In this document: positions 34,076 through 42,445 of the stretch, in pieces
How the letters are laid out: each line of letters begins with the position of its first letter
How positions within the stretch are numbered: position 1 is the first letter of the stretch
NCBI RefSeq assembly: GCF_030812675.1
Contig: NZ_JAUSTE010000008.1
Location: 124,001-188,000 of the forward strand
From: Sinomonas atrocyanea
GTDB taxonomy: Bacteria > Actinomycetota > Actinomycetes > Actinomycetales > Micrococcaceae
Direction: 5' to 3'
Length of the DNA: 64,000 nucleotides
Notes under the pieces: generated by a model
What the model saw: the letters and a program-made list of their open reading frames with translations, nothing else
Databases searched by the model: none
What the model was told of the DNA's origin: nothing
Translations under genes and position numbers: made by a program

Positions 34076-35494
34076 TCACCCGTGTCGCGCCCGGAGGGAC
34101 AGCGCCACTGCGGCGATCAACGCGAGCCCCGAGAGGATGGCGGCGGAGACGAACCCGGCCCGGCCTCCGGCGAGGAAATCGCCCGGGACCGCGAAGCCAG
34201 CATAGGTCGATGCAACGATGGCGAGGCCCACCGCGCCGCCGAGCTGCTGCATGGTCTGGAACAGGCCCGACGCCGCACCGGCATGCTCGGGCTCGACGTC
34301 CCGCAGTGCGAGGGTCGTGAGCGGCATGAAGGTCAGGCCCGCGGAGATCCCGGTGCACAGGAGCGCGCCGACGATGACCGCAAACGGCGTCCCTGGCCCC
34401 AGCTGGGTGAGCGGGATGAACCCCACAACCCGCAGCAGGGCGCCCGCGGTCACGAGTCGCTCGGGGCCGAAGCGCTCGACCAGCCGGGAGATGATCCGCG
34501 AGACAGCGAAGATGCTCAGCGGCATCGGAAGGAACGCGAGCCCTGTCACGAGCGGGGACAGGCGGAGGACGTCCTCGACGTACTGGACCATCAGGAAGAA
34601 CATCGCGAGCATGCCGCCGAAGGTCGCCGCCATGGCCGCGAGGGCGCTGAGCCGGCTGGGGCTCCGGAGCAGCTCGGGGCGCAGGAGGGGGTGCGCGACG
34701 CGGAGTTCGGTGACGCCCAGCGCAGCCAGCAGCGCCGCGCCGACGGCTAGGCCGCCGATCGTCCGGGCGTCCGCCCAGCCGAAGTCCGCTGCCTGGAGCA
34801 GCGCCCATACGATCGCGACCGCCCCGCCGGTTGCGGTCACGGCGCCGAGCACGTCGAAGCGGCCGGACCGGCGCGGGGTCTCGTCGACGAGCCGCGGGAC
34901 GGCAACGAGGATCAGGGCCCCGATGGGCACGTTGATGAAGAGTGTCCACCGCCAGTTGGCGGCGTCGGTGAGGATGCCGCCGAGGATGAGGCCCAGCGCG
35001 CCGCCCATGGAGGCAATGGCGGAGAAGAGGGCGAGCGCGCGGTGGCGCGCGCCGTCGTCCTTCGCGGAGGTGGTGACGAGCGCGAGCACGCTCGGTGCGG
35101 CGAACGCGGCCCCGAGGCCCTGGAGGGCACGGGCCACGACAAGGACGACGGGTGAGGCCGCGAGGCCCCCGAGGAGCGAGAAGGCGGTGAAGGCGCCGAC
35201 TCCCATGAGGAAGGTGCGGCGGCGTCCGAGGACGTCTCCGACCCTGCCTCCCAGCAGCAGGACGCCGCCGAAGGCGAGGGCGTAGGCGTTGAGCACCCAG
35301 CTGAGTTGGGCGGGGGAGAAGCGGAGGTCGACGGCAATGTGCGGGAGCGCGACGTTCACCACGGTTGCGTCGAGGACGAGCATGAGCTGGGCGAGCATGA
35401 CCAGCCAGAGGCCGGCGTTTCCCGCGCGGCTGCTTCTGGCGGGGCCGGTGGACTGCCCGGCTGCGGGCATGCGGGCTGCGGTGGTTTGTGGCAT
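34076..35494 (-). CDS. MFS transporter, DHA2 (EmrB/QacA-like) drug exporter
   Basis: 472 residues from ATG 35494 (AGGA upstream; ATG 35533 is in frame but lacks a site). About 14 helices. Motifs: LDATVVNVALPHIAVDL (DHA2 motif D1), GGRVGDVLGRRRTFLMG (motif A), GLGAAFAAPSVLALV (motif B), GPILGG-like GLILGGILTDAANWRWTLFINVPIG (motif C). Likely a proton-driven multidrug exporter. A TetR gene is divergent, with two identical-core operators in the 121-bp gap. Confidence 0.92.
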   Translation of the reverse strand: MPQTTAARMPAAGQSTGPARSSRAGNAGLWLVMLAQLMLVLDATVVNVALPHIAVDLRFSPAQLSWVLNAYALAFGGVLLLGGRVGDVLGRRRTFLMGVGAFTAFSLLGGLAASPVVLVVARALQGLGAAFAAPSVLALVTTSAKDDGARHRALALFSAIASMGGALGLILGGILTDAANWRWTLFINVPIGALILVAVPRLVDETPRRSGRFDVLGAVTATGGAVAIVWALLQAADFGWADARTIGGLAVGAALLAALGVTELRVAHPLLRPELLRSPSRLSALAAMAATFGGMLAMFFLMVQYVEDVLRLSPLVTGLAFLPMPLSIFAVSRIISRLVERFGPERLVTAGALLRVVGFIPLTQLGPGTPFAVIVGALLCTGISAGLTFMPLTTLALRDVEPEHAGAASGLFQTMQQLGGAVGLAIVASTYAGFAVPGDFLAGGRAGFVSAAILSGLALIAAVALSLRARHG

Positions 35495-35537
35495 GGGGAA
35501 GTGTCCTGTTCTGGCCGAGGGGCTGACGTACACTAAA

Positions 35538-35581
35538 GAGGAGAGTTCCTCCGGTTAGAACTATACGGAGAGGGTCTCCGT
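35538..35581. promoter_or_regulatory. Twin TetR operators
   Basis: Two 17-bp sites share GGAGAG-NNN-CTCCG: GAGGAGAGTTCCTCCGG (35538-35554) and ACGGAGAGGGTCTCCGT (35565-35581), centres 27 bp apart. The TTAGAACTATAC between and over them contains the likely -10 elements. Position between the TetR and exporter genes implies control of both. Confidence 0.75.
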
Positions 35582-35615
35582 TTGGCAATCCGTCTCGAGG
35601 AAAGGTGTCCAGACC

Positions 35616-36164
35616 GTGCGCGCTGATGCCCGCCGCAACCGCGACCGCATCGTGGAGATCGCCCGCGCCCTGTTCAAGGAGAAGGGCTTCGCCGGGGTGT
35701 CGATGGACGAGGTGGCCAAGGCCGCAGGGGTAGGTGCCGGGACCCTGTATCGCCACTTCCCCACGAAGGAGGCGCTGTACGACGCCGTGCTCGAGGCGTG
35801 GACGGACAAGGTCAAGGCTGCCGTGGACCGGGCCCTCGGGCTCGACGCCTCCGCGAGGGACAAGCTTGTGAGCTGGTTCGGCGACTATGTCGACCTGCTC
35901 AACGGGCACAAGGGCGCTGCCGCGCGCATCACCCTCGCGCTCGGCGACCCGGCCTCGCCCTTTGCCGCCAAGTGCACGCGCTACCTCGGCGCCAACCAGC
36001 GGGTCATCGACGAGCTGGGCCCCGCGCTGCGCCCGGGCGTGGATGCGATGGAGATCTCGCGACTCGTCGGCGCGGTCGCCGCGGTCGCGGACGGGAGCGG
36101 GCTCGGGCCGGACGAGGTCGCCTCGATGCTCGGCGTCGTCGCGGACGGGCTCGTCGCCGCCTGA
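35616..36164 (+). CDS. TetR/AcrR family repressor of the adjacent exporter
   Basis: 182 residues from GTG 35616 (MRADARRNRDRIVEIARALFKEKGFAGVSMDEVAKAAGVGAGTLYRHFPTKEALYDAVL, HTH about residues 8-55). GAGGAAAGG lies upstream. The C-terminal domain (VSWFGDYVDLLNGHKGAAARITLALGDPASPF) is of the type seen in repressors of MFS exporters. Autoregulation and exporter control through the twin operators are inferred from divergence and the dyads. Confidence 0.9.
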   Translation: MRADARRNRDRIVEIARALFKEKGFAGVSMDEVAKAAGVGAGTLYRHFPTKEALYDAVLEAWTDKVKAAVDRALGLDASARDKLVSWFGDYVDLLNGHKGAAARITLALGDPASPFAAKCTRYLGANQRVIDELGPALRPGVDAMEISRLVGAVAAVADGSGLGPDEVASMLGVVADGLVAA

Positions 36165-36244
36165 ACACAGCCCGCGCGGCGCCTCAGGTCCAGTGTCGGC
36201 GGTGCGTACTAAGGTAGTGCGCAGAGGCGACGAGGGGAGGCCGG

Positions 36245-36679
36245 ATGACCCAGGAACCAGGCGCGCTCGGTGATGAGTTCAGCGCTGCTGTCGCCGCCAC
36301 GGGACGGACCGTGGTCCACGAGAATGCTGTGGCCAAGGTCGCCGCGGCGGCCGCGCGGGCAGTCCCGGGCGTCCACTCCCTCGGGTCGGCCCCCTCGCGC
36401 GCGCTCGGGGCGATCCGCGAGGCCGTCGGTCCCGCGCTGAGCGACCATGCGGCGGGCGTCCGCGCAGAGGTCGGCCAGGCCCAGGCGGCCGTCGACGTGA
36501 CGCTCGTGGCCGAGTACGGCGTCCCGCTCCAGCAACTCGCCGACCAGATCCGCACGGCCGTGTACCACGCCGTCGAGGGGCTCACGGGGCTGCAGGTCAT
36601 CGAGGTCAACGTCGAGATCGCCGACGTCTTCATCGGCGAGCCGCGCCAGGGCGCCAAGCCCGGAATCGAGGTGCAGTGA
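36245..36679 (+). CDS. Asp23/Gls24 family envelope stress protein
   Basis: 144 residues. TVVHENAVAKVAAAAARAVPGVHSLGS, then VDVTLVAEYGVPLQQLADQIRTAVYHAVEGLTGLQVIEVNVEIADVFI fit Asp23/Gls24 (DUF322). Family members sit under the cytoplasmic membrane, anchored by AmaP, and respond to alkaline or envelope stress. GAGGGGAGG precedes the ATG. It is the first of five genes (36245-38564) with overlapping stops and starts, so it defines the operon. Confidence 0.88.
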   Translation: MTQEPGALGDEFSAAVAATGRTVVHENAVAKVAAAAARAVPGVHSLGSAPSRALGAIREAVGPALSDHAAGVRAEVGQAQAAVDVTLVAEYGVPLQQLADQIRTAVYHAVEGLTGLQVIEVNVEIADVFIGEPRQGAKPGIEVQ

Positions 36680-36867
36680 GTCTGGTCGTCGTGGGCATCG
36701 GCGCAGGAGCATTCCTGGCCTTCATGTCCTTCCAGTTCGGTGTATGGGGCTTCCTCGTCTCCCTCCTCTTCATGGCCATCGGCGCGGTGCTGGGCCGCGC
36801 GGCCGAGGGCCGGCTCGACCTTCGGCGTGTCTGGGAGGCTCTGCTGGGGCGGCGATCCTCCTCGTGA
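36676..36867 (+). CDS. Small two-helix membrane protein (DUF2273-like)
   Basis: 63 residues from a GTG overlapping the Asp23 stop. Two adjacent hydrophobic helices (about residues 2-20 and 22-42) are followed by a basic tail, RAAEGRLDLRRVWEALLGRRSSS. Size, topology and place beside Asp23 match the DUF2273 proteins that accompany Asp23/AmaP in Gram-positive bacteria. It probably helps hold the Asp23 layer on the membrane. Confidence 0.75.
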   Translation: MSLVVVGIGAGAFLAFMSFQFGVWGFLVSLLFMAIGAVLGRAAEGRLDLRRVWEALLGRRSSS

Positions 36868-37301
36868 GCCAGATGCCCCCGCCCGGCGCGGCGCCGGTGC
36901 CAGCGCCACCCTCGCGGCCTCCCGGCAGCGCCTATGCCGGGCTCAACCGGGTGAGCACCCAGGCCCTCACGAGTCTCGCGCAGGCGGCTGCCGGCGCCGA
37001 GCTGGGCATCCGTCCCGGCGACGTCCGGGCGGACTGGTCGGACGACGCCGGCCTGCTGGCTCTGCGGATCGTCGCGCCGATCGCGATTCCGGACCTCTCT
37101 GCAGCCGGTGCGCCGGTGGACGTCCCGGCCTGGGGCGGGAGCGTGTGGGAGCGCTGCGCGATGGCGAAGGGGCGCATCCTCGAGTCTGTCTCGCGCCTGA
37201 GCGGGGCAACGCTCTCCCGCGTCGACATCCGCGTCTCCGGAATCCGGACGGAACGTCGGCCGGCCGTCCTCGGCCGCCCCGTGGAGGGCCTGCATGGCTG
37301 A
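36864..37301 (+). CDS. Second Asp23-like protein of the envelope operon
   Basis: 145 residues from GTG 36864, which overlaps the preceding stop (GTGA); ATG 36873 is the next choice. A Pro-rich N-terminus (about residues 1-28) leads to a domain with GIRPGDVRADWSDDAGLLALRIVAPI and RILESVSRLSGATLSRVDIRVSGI, the strand-helix-strand pattern of Asp23/Gls24 proteins. Sequence identity to the first Asp23 is low by eye. Probably forms mixed assemblies with it; inferred from context. Confidence 0.65.
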   Translation: MSQMPPPGAAPVPAPPSRPPGSAYAGLNRVSTQALTSLAQAAAGAELGIRPGDVRADWSDDAGLLALRIVAPIAIPDLSAAGAPVDVPAWGGSVWERCAMAKGRILESVSRLSGATLSRVDIRVSGIRTERRPAVLGRPVEGLHG

Positions 37302-37923
37302 GCGCCGAGCCACCCGGTCCGAGGACGTCGCGGCGCCGTCGGCAGACGGAGGCCACGGGCTCGACTCGGCGGTCCGTCGTGAGACCAGCTCATCGAGGGC
37401 CTACGTGGCGGCCCTCGTGGCTCTCGTCGTGGCGGCCGTCTGCGCGTACGGCCTCCTCGAATCGACGCTGCAGGCCGTGGGCCAGCCAGCGTGGCTCATC
37501 GACCCCGAGTCCGCTGCCCGCGCCGTTGCTGGGCTCCCTGCCGGGGTCAACCGTGGGCTCCTCGGGCTCGGCGGCGGGGTCCTCGCGATGGTTGGCCTGG
37601 TCCTGGCTGTCGTCGCCGTGCGCCCAGGGCGCCGGGGGCGCCGGTCGCTGCCCGGCGTCAGGATCGCCGTCGTGGTCGACGACGAGGTGCTCGCCTCCGC
37701 GCTCGCGCGGCGAGCGCGGGCGGCAGCCGTGGTCCGGCCCGAGCAGGTGAACGTGGTCATGACCGAGCGGGAGGCGATCGTCTACGTCCGCCCCACCTCG
37801 GGCATTCCAGTGCGGGCCGAGGACGTGCTCGCCGCGACCGAGGACGAGCTCGCACGCCTGCGCCCGGAGCCCCACGTCCAGCTGCGGGTCCGGGTCGAGG
37901 GGGCCGGGGTGGTCGGCGCATGA
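37294..37923 (+). CDS. Membrane protein of the Asp23/AmaP operon (DUF6286-like)
   Basis: 209 residues; the ATG lies 8 nt inside the previous gene. Two membrane helices (about residues 36-54 and 82-108) flank an external loop, followed by a cytoplasmic basic region and a soluble domain (VRIAVVVDDEVLASALARRARAAAVVRPEQVNVVMTEREAIVYVRPTSGIPV). The domain resembles AmaP C-terminal domains. Likely a membrane anchor of the Asp23 layer; no catalytic residues seen. Confidence 0.7.
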   Translation: MAERRATRSEDVAAPSADGGHGLDSAVRRETSSSRAYVAALVALVVAAVCAYGLLESTLQAVGQPAWLIDPESAARAVAGLPAGVNRGLLGLGGGVLAMVGLVLAVVAVRPGRRGRRSLPGVRIAVVVDDEVLASALARRARAAAVVRPEQVNVVMTEREAIVYVRPTSGIPVRAEDVLAATEDELARLRPEPHVQLRVRVEGAGVVGA

Positions 37924-38564
37924 ACGGCACGCCCCGGGCTCTCAACCGGGTCCTCATCTTCCTGTTCGGCCTCGTGATCCTCTCGGTAGGCGTCCTGCTC
38001 GTGCTGCTGGCCGCCGTGCCAGCGGTGGCGTCGTGGTGGCACGGCTGGGCGCCCTCCGCCGCGGAGTCGGCCGGAACCGTCTTCGTCGGATCCCGGGTGC
38101 CCGGGACCACGGTCTCCTGGCTGTGGCTGCTGCTCGCAGCGGCCGCCGTCGTCGTCGTGCTCCTGATGGTGTGGTGGGTCGCCCAGCAGGGGAAGGGGCG
38201 CAGCGACGTGGTTGCCGCGACGGGACCCGAGGGAGGCGCAGGGCCGGACGGAGAGTTCCTGCCCGGCGAGGCGCGGGGCCGGGTGAGCATCGCCGCCGCG
38301 GCCGTGGAGCAGGCGGTGCGGGCAGCCCTCGCCGCCCGCAAGGACGTCCTGGGCAGCAGCGTCGTGGCCGTGGACTTCGAGGGCCGCACCGCCCTGCGGA
38401 TCCGACTCGTCGCGCGCCAGGGTGCGGACCCGGCCGCGATCGCCCAGGACGTCGAGCGGCTCGTGGACCGCCTCAGGCAGGTGGTCGGCGTCTCCGTCCC
38501 CGTCCTCCTGCACATCACCTCGGGTGCCCGCACCCGCTTCAGCCGCGCCGAGCGTGTCCGCTAG
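37920..38564 (+). CDS. AmaP-like alkaline shock membrane anchor protein
   Basis: 214 residues from ATG 37920 (ATGA overlap). Two helices (about residues 9-37 and 62-88) with a short external loop, then a cytoplasmic domain: GRVSIAAAAVEQAVRAALAARKDVLGSSVVAVDFEGRTALRIRLVARQGADPAAIAQDVERLVDRLRQVVGVSVPVLLHI. This topology and ending match AmaP, which anchors Asp23 to the membrane. It is the last gene of the five-gene overlapping operon. Confidence 0.75.
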   Translation: MNGTPRALNRVLIFLFGLVILSVGVLLVLLAAVPAVASWWHGWAPSAAESAGTVFVGSRVPGTTVSWLWLLLAAAAVVVVLLMVWWVAQQGKGRSDVVAATGPEGGAGPDGEFLPGEARGRVSIAAAAVEQAVRAALAARKDVLGSSVVAVDFEGRTALRIRLVARQGADPAAIAQDVERLVDRLRQVVGVSVPVLLHITSGARTRFSRAERVR

Positions 38565-38590
38565 CACTGCCGCAGGCCCGGGCCGGATCC

Positions 38591-38620
38591 TTGCAGCCCC
38601 GCGGCGCCTCCGCCTACCGT
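38591..38620 (+). promoter_or_regulatory. Possible promoter of helical-repeat gene
   Basis: TTGCAG (38591-38596), 18-bp spacer, TACCGT (38615-38620), about 63 nt upstream of the ATG at 38684. Separates this gene from the Asp23 operon. Confidence 0.5.
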
Positions 38621-38683
38621 GAGCGCGGGGGCGCAACCCTGCCCACCCGGAAGAGGCCACCATGGGCCCGACAGGAGGACCAG

Positions 38684-38956
38684 ATGAGCGGGAACGGAAC
38701 AGAGGGAGCGAAGGACGGCCTCGAGGCCGCGGTCGAGAAGGGCAAGGAGTTCGCGGCGGACGCGGCCGAGAACGTGAAGGAGTTCGCGGTGGACGCGACG
38801 GAGAACGTGAAGGAGTTCGCGGTGGACGCCACCGAGAACGTCAAGGAGTTCTTCTCCGGCGACGTCGGGCAGCACGCCAAGGACCTCGCCGAGGACGTCA
38901 CCGAGAACGTCAAGGAGTTCGGCTCGAAGATCGCCGGCATGTTCAAGGGGGACTAG
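38684..38956 (+). CDS. Small amphipathic 11-residue-repeat protein (LEA-like)
   Basis: 90 residues from ATG 38684 with AGGAGG 6 nt upstream. The middle is built of 11-residue units around T/AENVKEFAVDA, two almost identical at protein and DNA level and two diverged (ENVKEFFSGD, ENVKEFGSK). Alanine, Lys, Glu and Val spacing predicts a long amphipathic helix, as in LEA, apolipoprotein or CsbD/YtxH-type stress proteins. No membrane helix. Its place after the Asp23 operon suggests an envelope or desiccation stress role; inference only. Confidence 0.75.
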   Translation: MSGNGTEGAKDGLEAAVEKGKEFAADAAENVKEFAVDATENVKEFAVDATENVKEFFSGDVGQHAKDLAEDVTENVKEFGSKIAGMFKGD

Positions 38957-38977
38957 GCCCCGTCCTTCTGCTGCCCG

Positions 38978-39014
38978 CCGCGGGCGCCCTCCTCACCGGA
39001 GGGCGCCCCCGCGG
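38978..39014 (+). terminator. Terminator after helical-repeat gene
   Basis: GGGCGCCCTCC (38982-38992) pairs with GGAGGGCGCCC (38998-39008) over 11 bp with a 5-nt loop; CCGC/GCGG extends it. GGTTGGATTTC follows, a weak T-rich end. Confidence 0.75.
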
Positions 39015-39064
39015 TTGGATTTCGGCGCGTCGCAAGAGGCTTAGGTCACGGTGAGAAAACGATC

Positions 39065-39105
39065 TGCGTAAGCGCTTGCACAGATCCTTGCATCGCCCCT
39101 AATGT
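39065..39105 (+). promoter_or_regulatory. LacI-type operator and promoter of the first sugar ABC operon
   Basis: The palindrome AAGCGCTT (39070-39077) in TGCGTAAGCGCTTGCACA overlaps a -35 box TTGCAC (39076-39081); an 18-bp spacer leads to TAATGT (39100-39105). A LacI protein bound here would block RNA polymerase. The cognate regulator is probably the LacI gene at 42756, last in the cluster. Confidence 0.7.
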
Positions 39106-39172
39106 GAGGGCCACCACACATCACTGGGGCGGCGGAGCGTGAGCGCTGCCTCGACCGACACAGGAGTCGAGC

Positions 39173-40465
39173 ATGAGAATCCGAACCTTCTCCAGGTATG
39201 CCTCTCCTCTGGCCGCGGCAAGCGTACTGGTGCTGGCCCTCTCGGCCTGCAGCGGAGGATCCAGCGGAGGCGGGGGAAGCACCGGCGGCGGGGATGCGGC
39301 CAACAACCTCGATGGGCGCGGCCCGATCACGTACGTCCAGGGCAAGGACAATTCGAACGTGGTCCGCCCGCTCATCGACAAGTGGAACGCGGCCCACCCG
39401 GACCAGAAGGTCACGTTCAAGGAGCAGTCGGACCAGGCCGACCAGCAGCACGACGACCTCGTGCAGCACTTCCAGGCCAAGGACCAGAACTACGACGTTG
39501 TCGACGTCGACGTGGTCTGGACCGCCGAGTTCGCCGCGAAGGGCTGGCTGCAGCCGCTCAAGGACAAGATGGCCATGGACACCACGGGGATGCTCCCCGC
39601 GACGGTGAAGACCGCCACCTACAACGGCACCCTCTACGCGACGCCGCAGTCCTCGGACGGCGGCCTGCTCTACTACCGCAAGGACCTCGTGCCGAACCCG
39701 CCGAAGACGTGGGACGAGATGATGAGCATGTGCTCCATCGCGAAGCAGAACAACATCGGCTGCTACGCAGGGCAGTTCGCCCAGTATGAGGGCCTCACGG
39801 TGAACACCGCGGAAGCCATCAACTCGTTCGGCGGCAAGATCGTGGACGACTCCGGGAAGGCCGTGGTCAACTCGCCCGAGGCCAAGACCGGGCTCAGCAA
39901 GCTCGTGGACGCCTACAAGAACGGCAACATCCCGCAGGACGCGATCACGTACCAGGAGGAGCAGGGCCGTACGGCGTTCGAGAACGGCAAGCTCCTGTTC
40001 CTGCGCAACTGGCCCTACGTCTACAACCTGGCCAAGACCGACGGCTCCTCGACGGTCAAGGACAAGTTCGGCGTCGCCCCGCTTCCCGGCAAGGACGGCC
40101 CGGGCGCATCCTCGCTGGGCGGCCACAACGCCGCGATCAGCGTCTACTCGCAGCACAAGGCGACCGCGCTGGACTTCCTGAAGTTCATCGCGAGCTCGGA
40201 CACGCAGAAGTTCTACGCGACCCAGGGCTCCCTGGCCCCGGTGCTGTCCTCCCTCTACACGGATCCGCAGCTGACGGCGAAGCTGCCGTACCTGCCGACC
40301 CTTCTGACCTCCATCCAGAACGCCGTGCCGCGCCCCGTCACGCCGTACTACCCGGGTGTCACGAAGGCGATCCAGGACAACGCCTATGCAGCGCTCAAGG
40401 GGTCGAAGTCGGTTGACCAGGCCCTGACCGACATGCAGTCCGCCATCACCGCGGCAAGCCAGTAG
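39173..40465 (+). CDS. Sugar ABC transporter substrate-binding lipoprotein (LpqY/ThuE-like)
   Basis: 430 residues. The lipobox LVLALSACSGG (Cys about residue 25) shows a membrane-anchored lipoprotein. The mature protein has ITYVQGKDNSNVVRPLIDKWNAAHPDQKVTFKEQSDQADQQHDDLVQHFQAKDQNYDVVDVDVVW, typical of family 1 extracellular sugar-binding proteins; PRPVTPYYPGVTKAIQDNAYAALKG resembles trehalose/maltose-type members. Substrate is therefore a di- or oligosaccharide by inference. CAGGAG lies before the ATG. It starts the operon with two permeases and a LacI gene. Confidence 0.9.
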   Translation: MRIRTFSRYASPLAAASVLVLALSACSGGSSGGGGSTGGGDAANNLDGRGPITYVQGKDNSNVVRPLIDKWNAAHPDQKVTFKEQSDQADQQHDDLVQHFQAKDQNYDVVDVDVVWTAEFAAKGWLQPLKDKMAMDTTGMLPATVKTATYNGTLYATPQSSDGGLLYYRKDLVPNPPKTWDEMMSMCSIAKQNNIGCYAGQFAQYEGLTVNTAEAINSFGGKIVDDSGKAVVNSPEAKTGLSKLVDAYKNGNIPQDAITYQEEQGRTAFENGKLLFLRNWPYVYNLAKTDGSSTVKDKFGVAPLPGKDGPGASSLGGHNAAISVYSQHKATALDFLKFIASSDTQKFYATQGSLAPVLSSLYTDPQLTAKLPYLPTLLTSIQNAVPRPVTPYYPGVTKAIQDNAYAALKGSKSVDQALTDMQSAITAASQ

Positions 40466-40557
40466 CCACTGCGGGGCGGGCGGTCCGGGTGCCTCGCGGC
40501 GCCGGGCCGTCCGCCCCTTCCTAGAGCCGACAAAGTCCTCACAGAGGAGTCACACCC

Positions 40558-41562
40558 ATGTCCACTCAGGTCCCGCCCCGGGCCGCCGCCACGGCGGCAA
40601 CGCGCGAGCCGCACCACACCCCGGGCAAGGAGAGCGCCGACCGCAGACAGGTCACCCAGGGACGCACGGCCGCGATCCTGCTCGTGCCGACGATCATCCT
40701 TCTCGCGGTCGTCATCGTCTACCCGGTGGTCAACGCGATCATCATGTCCTTCCAGAAGGACGCCGGGCTCGTCAACGGCTTCTTTGTCCAGGGCGGCGCG
40801 GCCGGGTTCGACAACTACGCCCACTGGCTTGCGCAGCAGTGCAACGGCCAGGCATGCCCCCCGGGCACTCTCGGATCCCAGTTCTGGAACGCGTTCGGGA
40901 CCACCTTCTTCTTCTCCATCGTCACCGTGGCCCTCGAGACGGTCCTCGGGTTCTGGATGGCCATCATCATGGCGCGGACGTTCCGCGGGCGCAGCGCCGT
41001 GCGCGCGGCCGTCCTCGTCCCGTGGGCCATTCCCACCGCCGTGACCGCGAAGCTGTGGTTCTTCATCTTCGCCGTCGACGGCATCGCCAACAGCCTCTTC
41101 GGCACCCACATCCTCTGGACCGGGTCCGAATGGCCCGCCAAGTGGGCCATCATCATTTCCGACGTCTGGAAGACCACGCCGTTCATGGCACTGCTGATCC
41201 TCGCTGGCCTCCAGCTCATCCCGGACGAGGTCTACGAGGCGGCGAAGGTCGACGGCGCCTCCGCGTGGCAGCGCTTCACCCAGATCACGCTCCCGCTCGT
41301 CAGGCCGGCCCTCATGGTCGCCATCCTCTTCCGCATGCTCGATGCCCTGCGCATGTTCGACCTGCCGTACATCATGACCCAGGGCGGCAACAACACCACG
41401 ACCCTCTCGATCCTCGTCGTCGACCAGATCAGACAGGGGTTCAACAGTGCGGCCGCGCTCTCGACCATCACCTTCCTCGTGATCTTCATCGTGGCCTTCA
41501 TCTTCGTCCGCTTCCTCGGCGCGAACGCCGTGGGCGCGGCCACCTCTGCGGGAAGGAAGTAA
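40558..41562 (+). CDS. Sugar ABC transporter permease (MalF-like)
   Basis: 334 residues with six main helices after a Pro/Ala-rich start. The EAA loop that contacts the ATPase is EVYEAAKVDGASAWQRFTQITLPLVRPAL (about residues 223-252). Companion of the permease that begins 2 nt after its stop. No ATP-binding subunit is in the operon, so the pair probably uses a shared MsiK/UgpC-type ATPase encoded elsewhere. Confidence 0.93.
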   Translation: MSTQVPPRAAATAATREPHHTPGKESADRRQVTQGRTAAILLVPTIILLAVVIVYPVVNAIIMSFQKDAGLVNGFFVQGGAAGFDNYAHWLAQQCNGQACPPGTLGSQFWNAFGTTFFFSIVTVALETVLGFWMAIIMARTFRGRSAVRAAVLVPWAIPTAVTAKLWFFIFAVDGIANSLFGTHILWTGSEWPAKWAIIISDVWKTTPFMALLILAGLQLIPDEVYEAAKVDGASAWQRFTQITLPLVRPALMVAILFRMLDALRMFDLPYIMTQGGNNTTTLSILVVDQIRQGFNSAAALSTITFLVIFIVAFIFVRFLGANAVGAATSAGRK

Positions 41563-41563
41563 C

Positions 41564-42445
41564 ATGGCCGCCACCGCCACCCTGCCCCGGACCGCCGCCG
41601 TCCCAGCGCGCCGCAAGGGCTTCGACTGGGCCGCACTGCGCACCTACATCTCGGCGGCGATCATCCTCGTCTGGTGCCTCGCCCCCTTCTACTGGATGGT
41701 CGTCACGGCGTTCCGCGACGTGGGCTACACGTTCGACCCGACGTTCTTCTTCACGCACGTCACCCTCGACAACTTCAAGACCGTCTTCGACACGAGCCTG
41801 GGGAACCACTTCGCCCAGAACCTGCTCAACAGCTTCATCGTGGCGGGAGTGACGACCGTGGTGGCGCTCGTGGTCGGCGTCTTCGCCGCCTACGCGCTCG
41901 CGCGCCTGAACTTCCGGTTCAAGTTCGCGGTCATGGGGTTCATCCTCGGGGCGTCGATGTTCCCGGGCGTCGCGCTCGTGACGCCGCTGTTCCAGCTGTT
42001 CACCAACATCGGCTGGATGGGCACCTACCAGGCGCTCATCATCCCGGACATCTCCTTCACGCTGCCGCTCACGGTGTACACGCTCACCTCGTTCTTCCGT
42101 GAGATGCCCTGGGAGCTCGAGGAATCGGCACGCATTGACGGGTGCACGCCGGGCCAGGCCTTCCGGAAGGTCATCCTCCCGCTGGCGGCGCCCGCCACGT
42201 TCACGACGGCGATCCTCGCCTTCATCGGCGCGTGGAACGAGTTCCTCATCGCGAGCCAGCTGTCCTCCGACGCCACCAAGACGGTGACGGTGGCCATCGC
42301 CTCCTTCGCCGGCTCGCAGCCGCACGTCGAGCCGTACACCGCCGTCATGGCGGCCGGCACGATCGTGACGATCCCGCTCGTGATCCTCGTGCTCGTGTTC
42401 CAGCGCAAGATCGTGGCGGGGCTCACCGCCGGTGCGGTCAAGTGA
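41564..42445 (+). CDS. Sugar ABC transporter permease (MalG-like)
   Basis: 293 residues, six helices. LAPFYWMVVTAFRD near residue 40 is typical of MalG-type permeases; the EAA loop is ELEESARIDGCTPGQAFRKVILPLAAPA (about residues 186-213). The ATG lies one base after the upstream stop. Its stop overlaps the GTG of a small membrane protein gene, so translation is coupled. Confidence 0.93.
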   Translation: MAATATLPRTAAVPARRKGFDWAALRTYISAAIILVWCLAPFYWMVVTAFRDVGYTFDPTFFFTHVTLDNFKTVFDTSLGNHFAQNLLNSFIVAGVTTVVALVVGVFAAYALARLNFRFKFAVMGFILGASMFPGVALVTPLFQLFTNIGWMGTYQALIIPDISFTLPLTVYTLTSFFREMPWELEESARIDGCTPGQAFRKVILPLAAPATFTTAILAFIGAWNEFLIASQLSSDATKTVTVAIASFAGSQPHVEPYTAVMAAGTIVTIPLVILVLVFQRKIVAGLTAGAVK

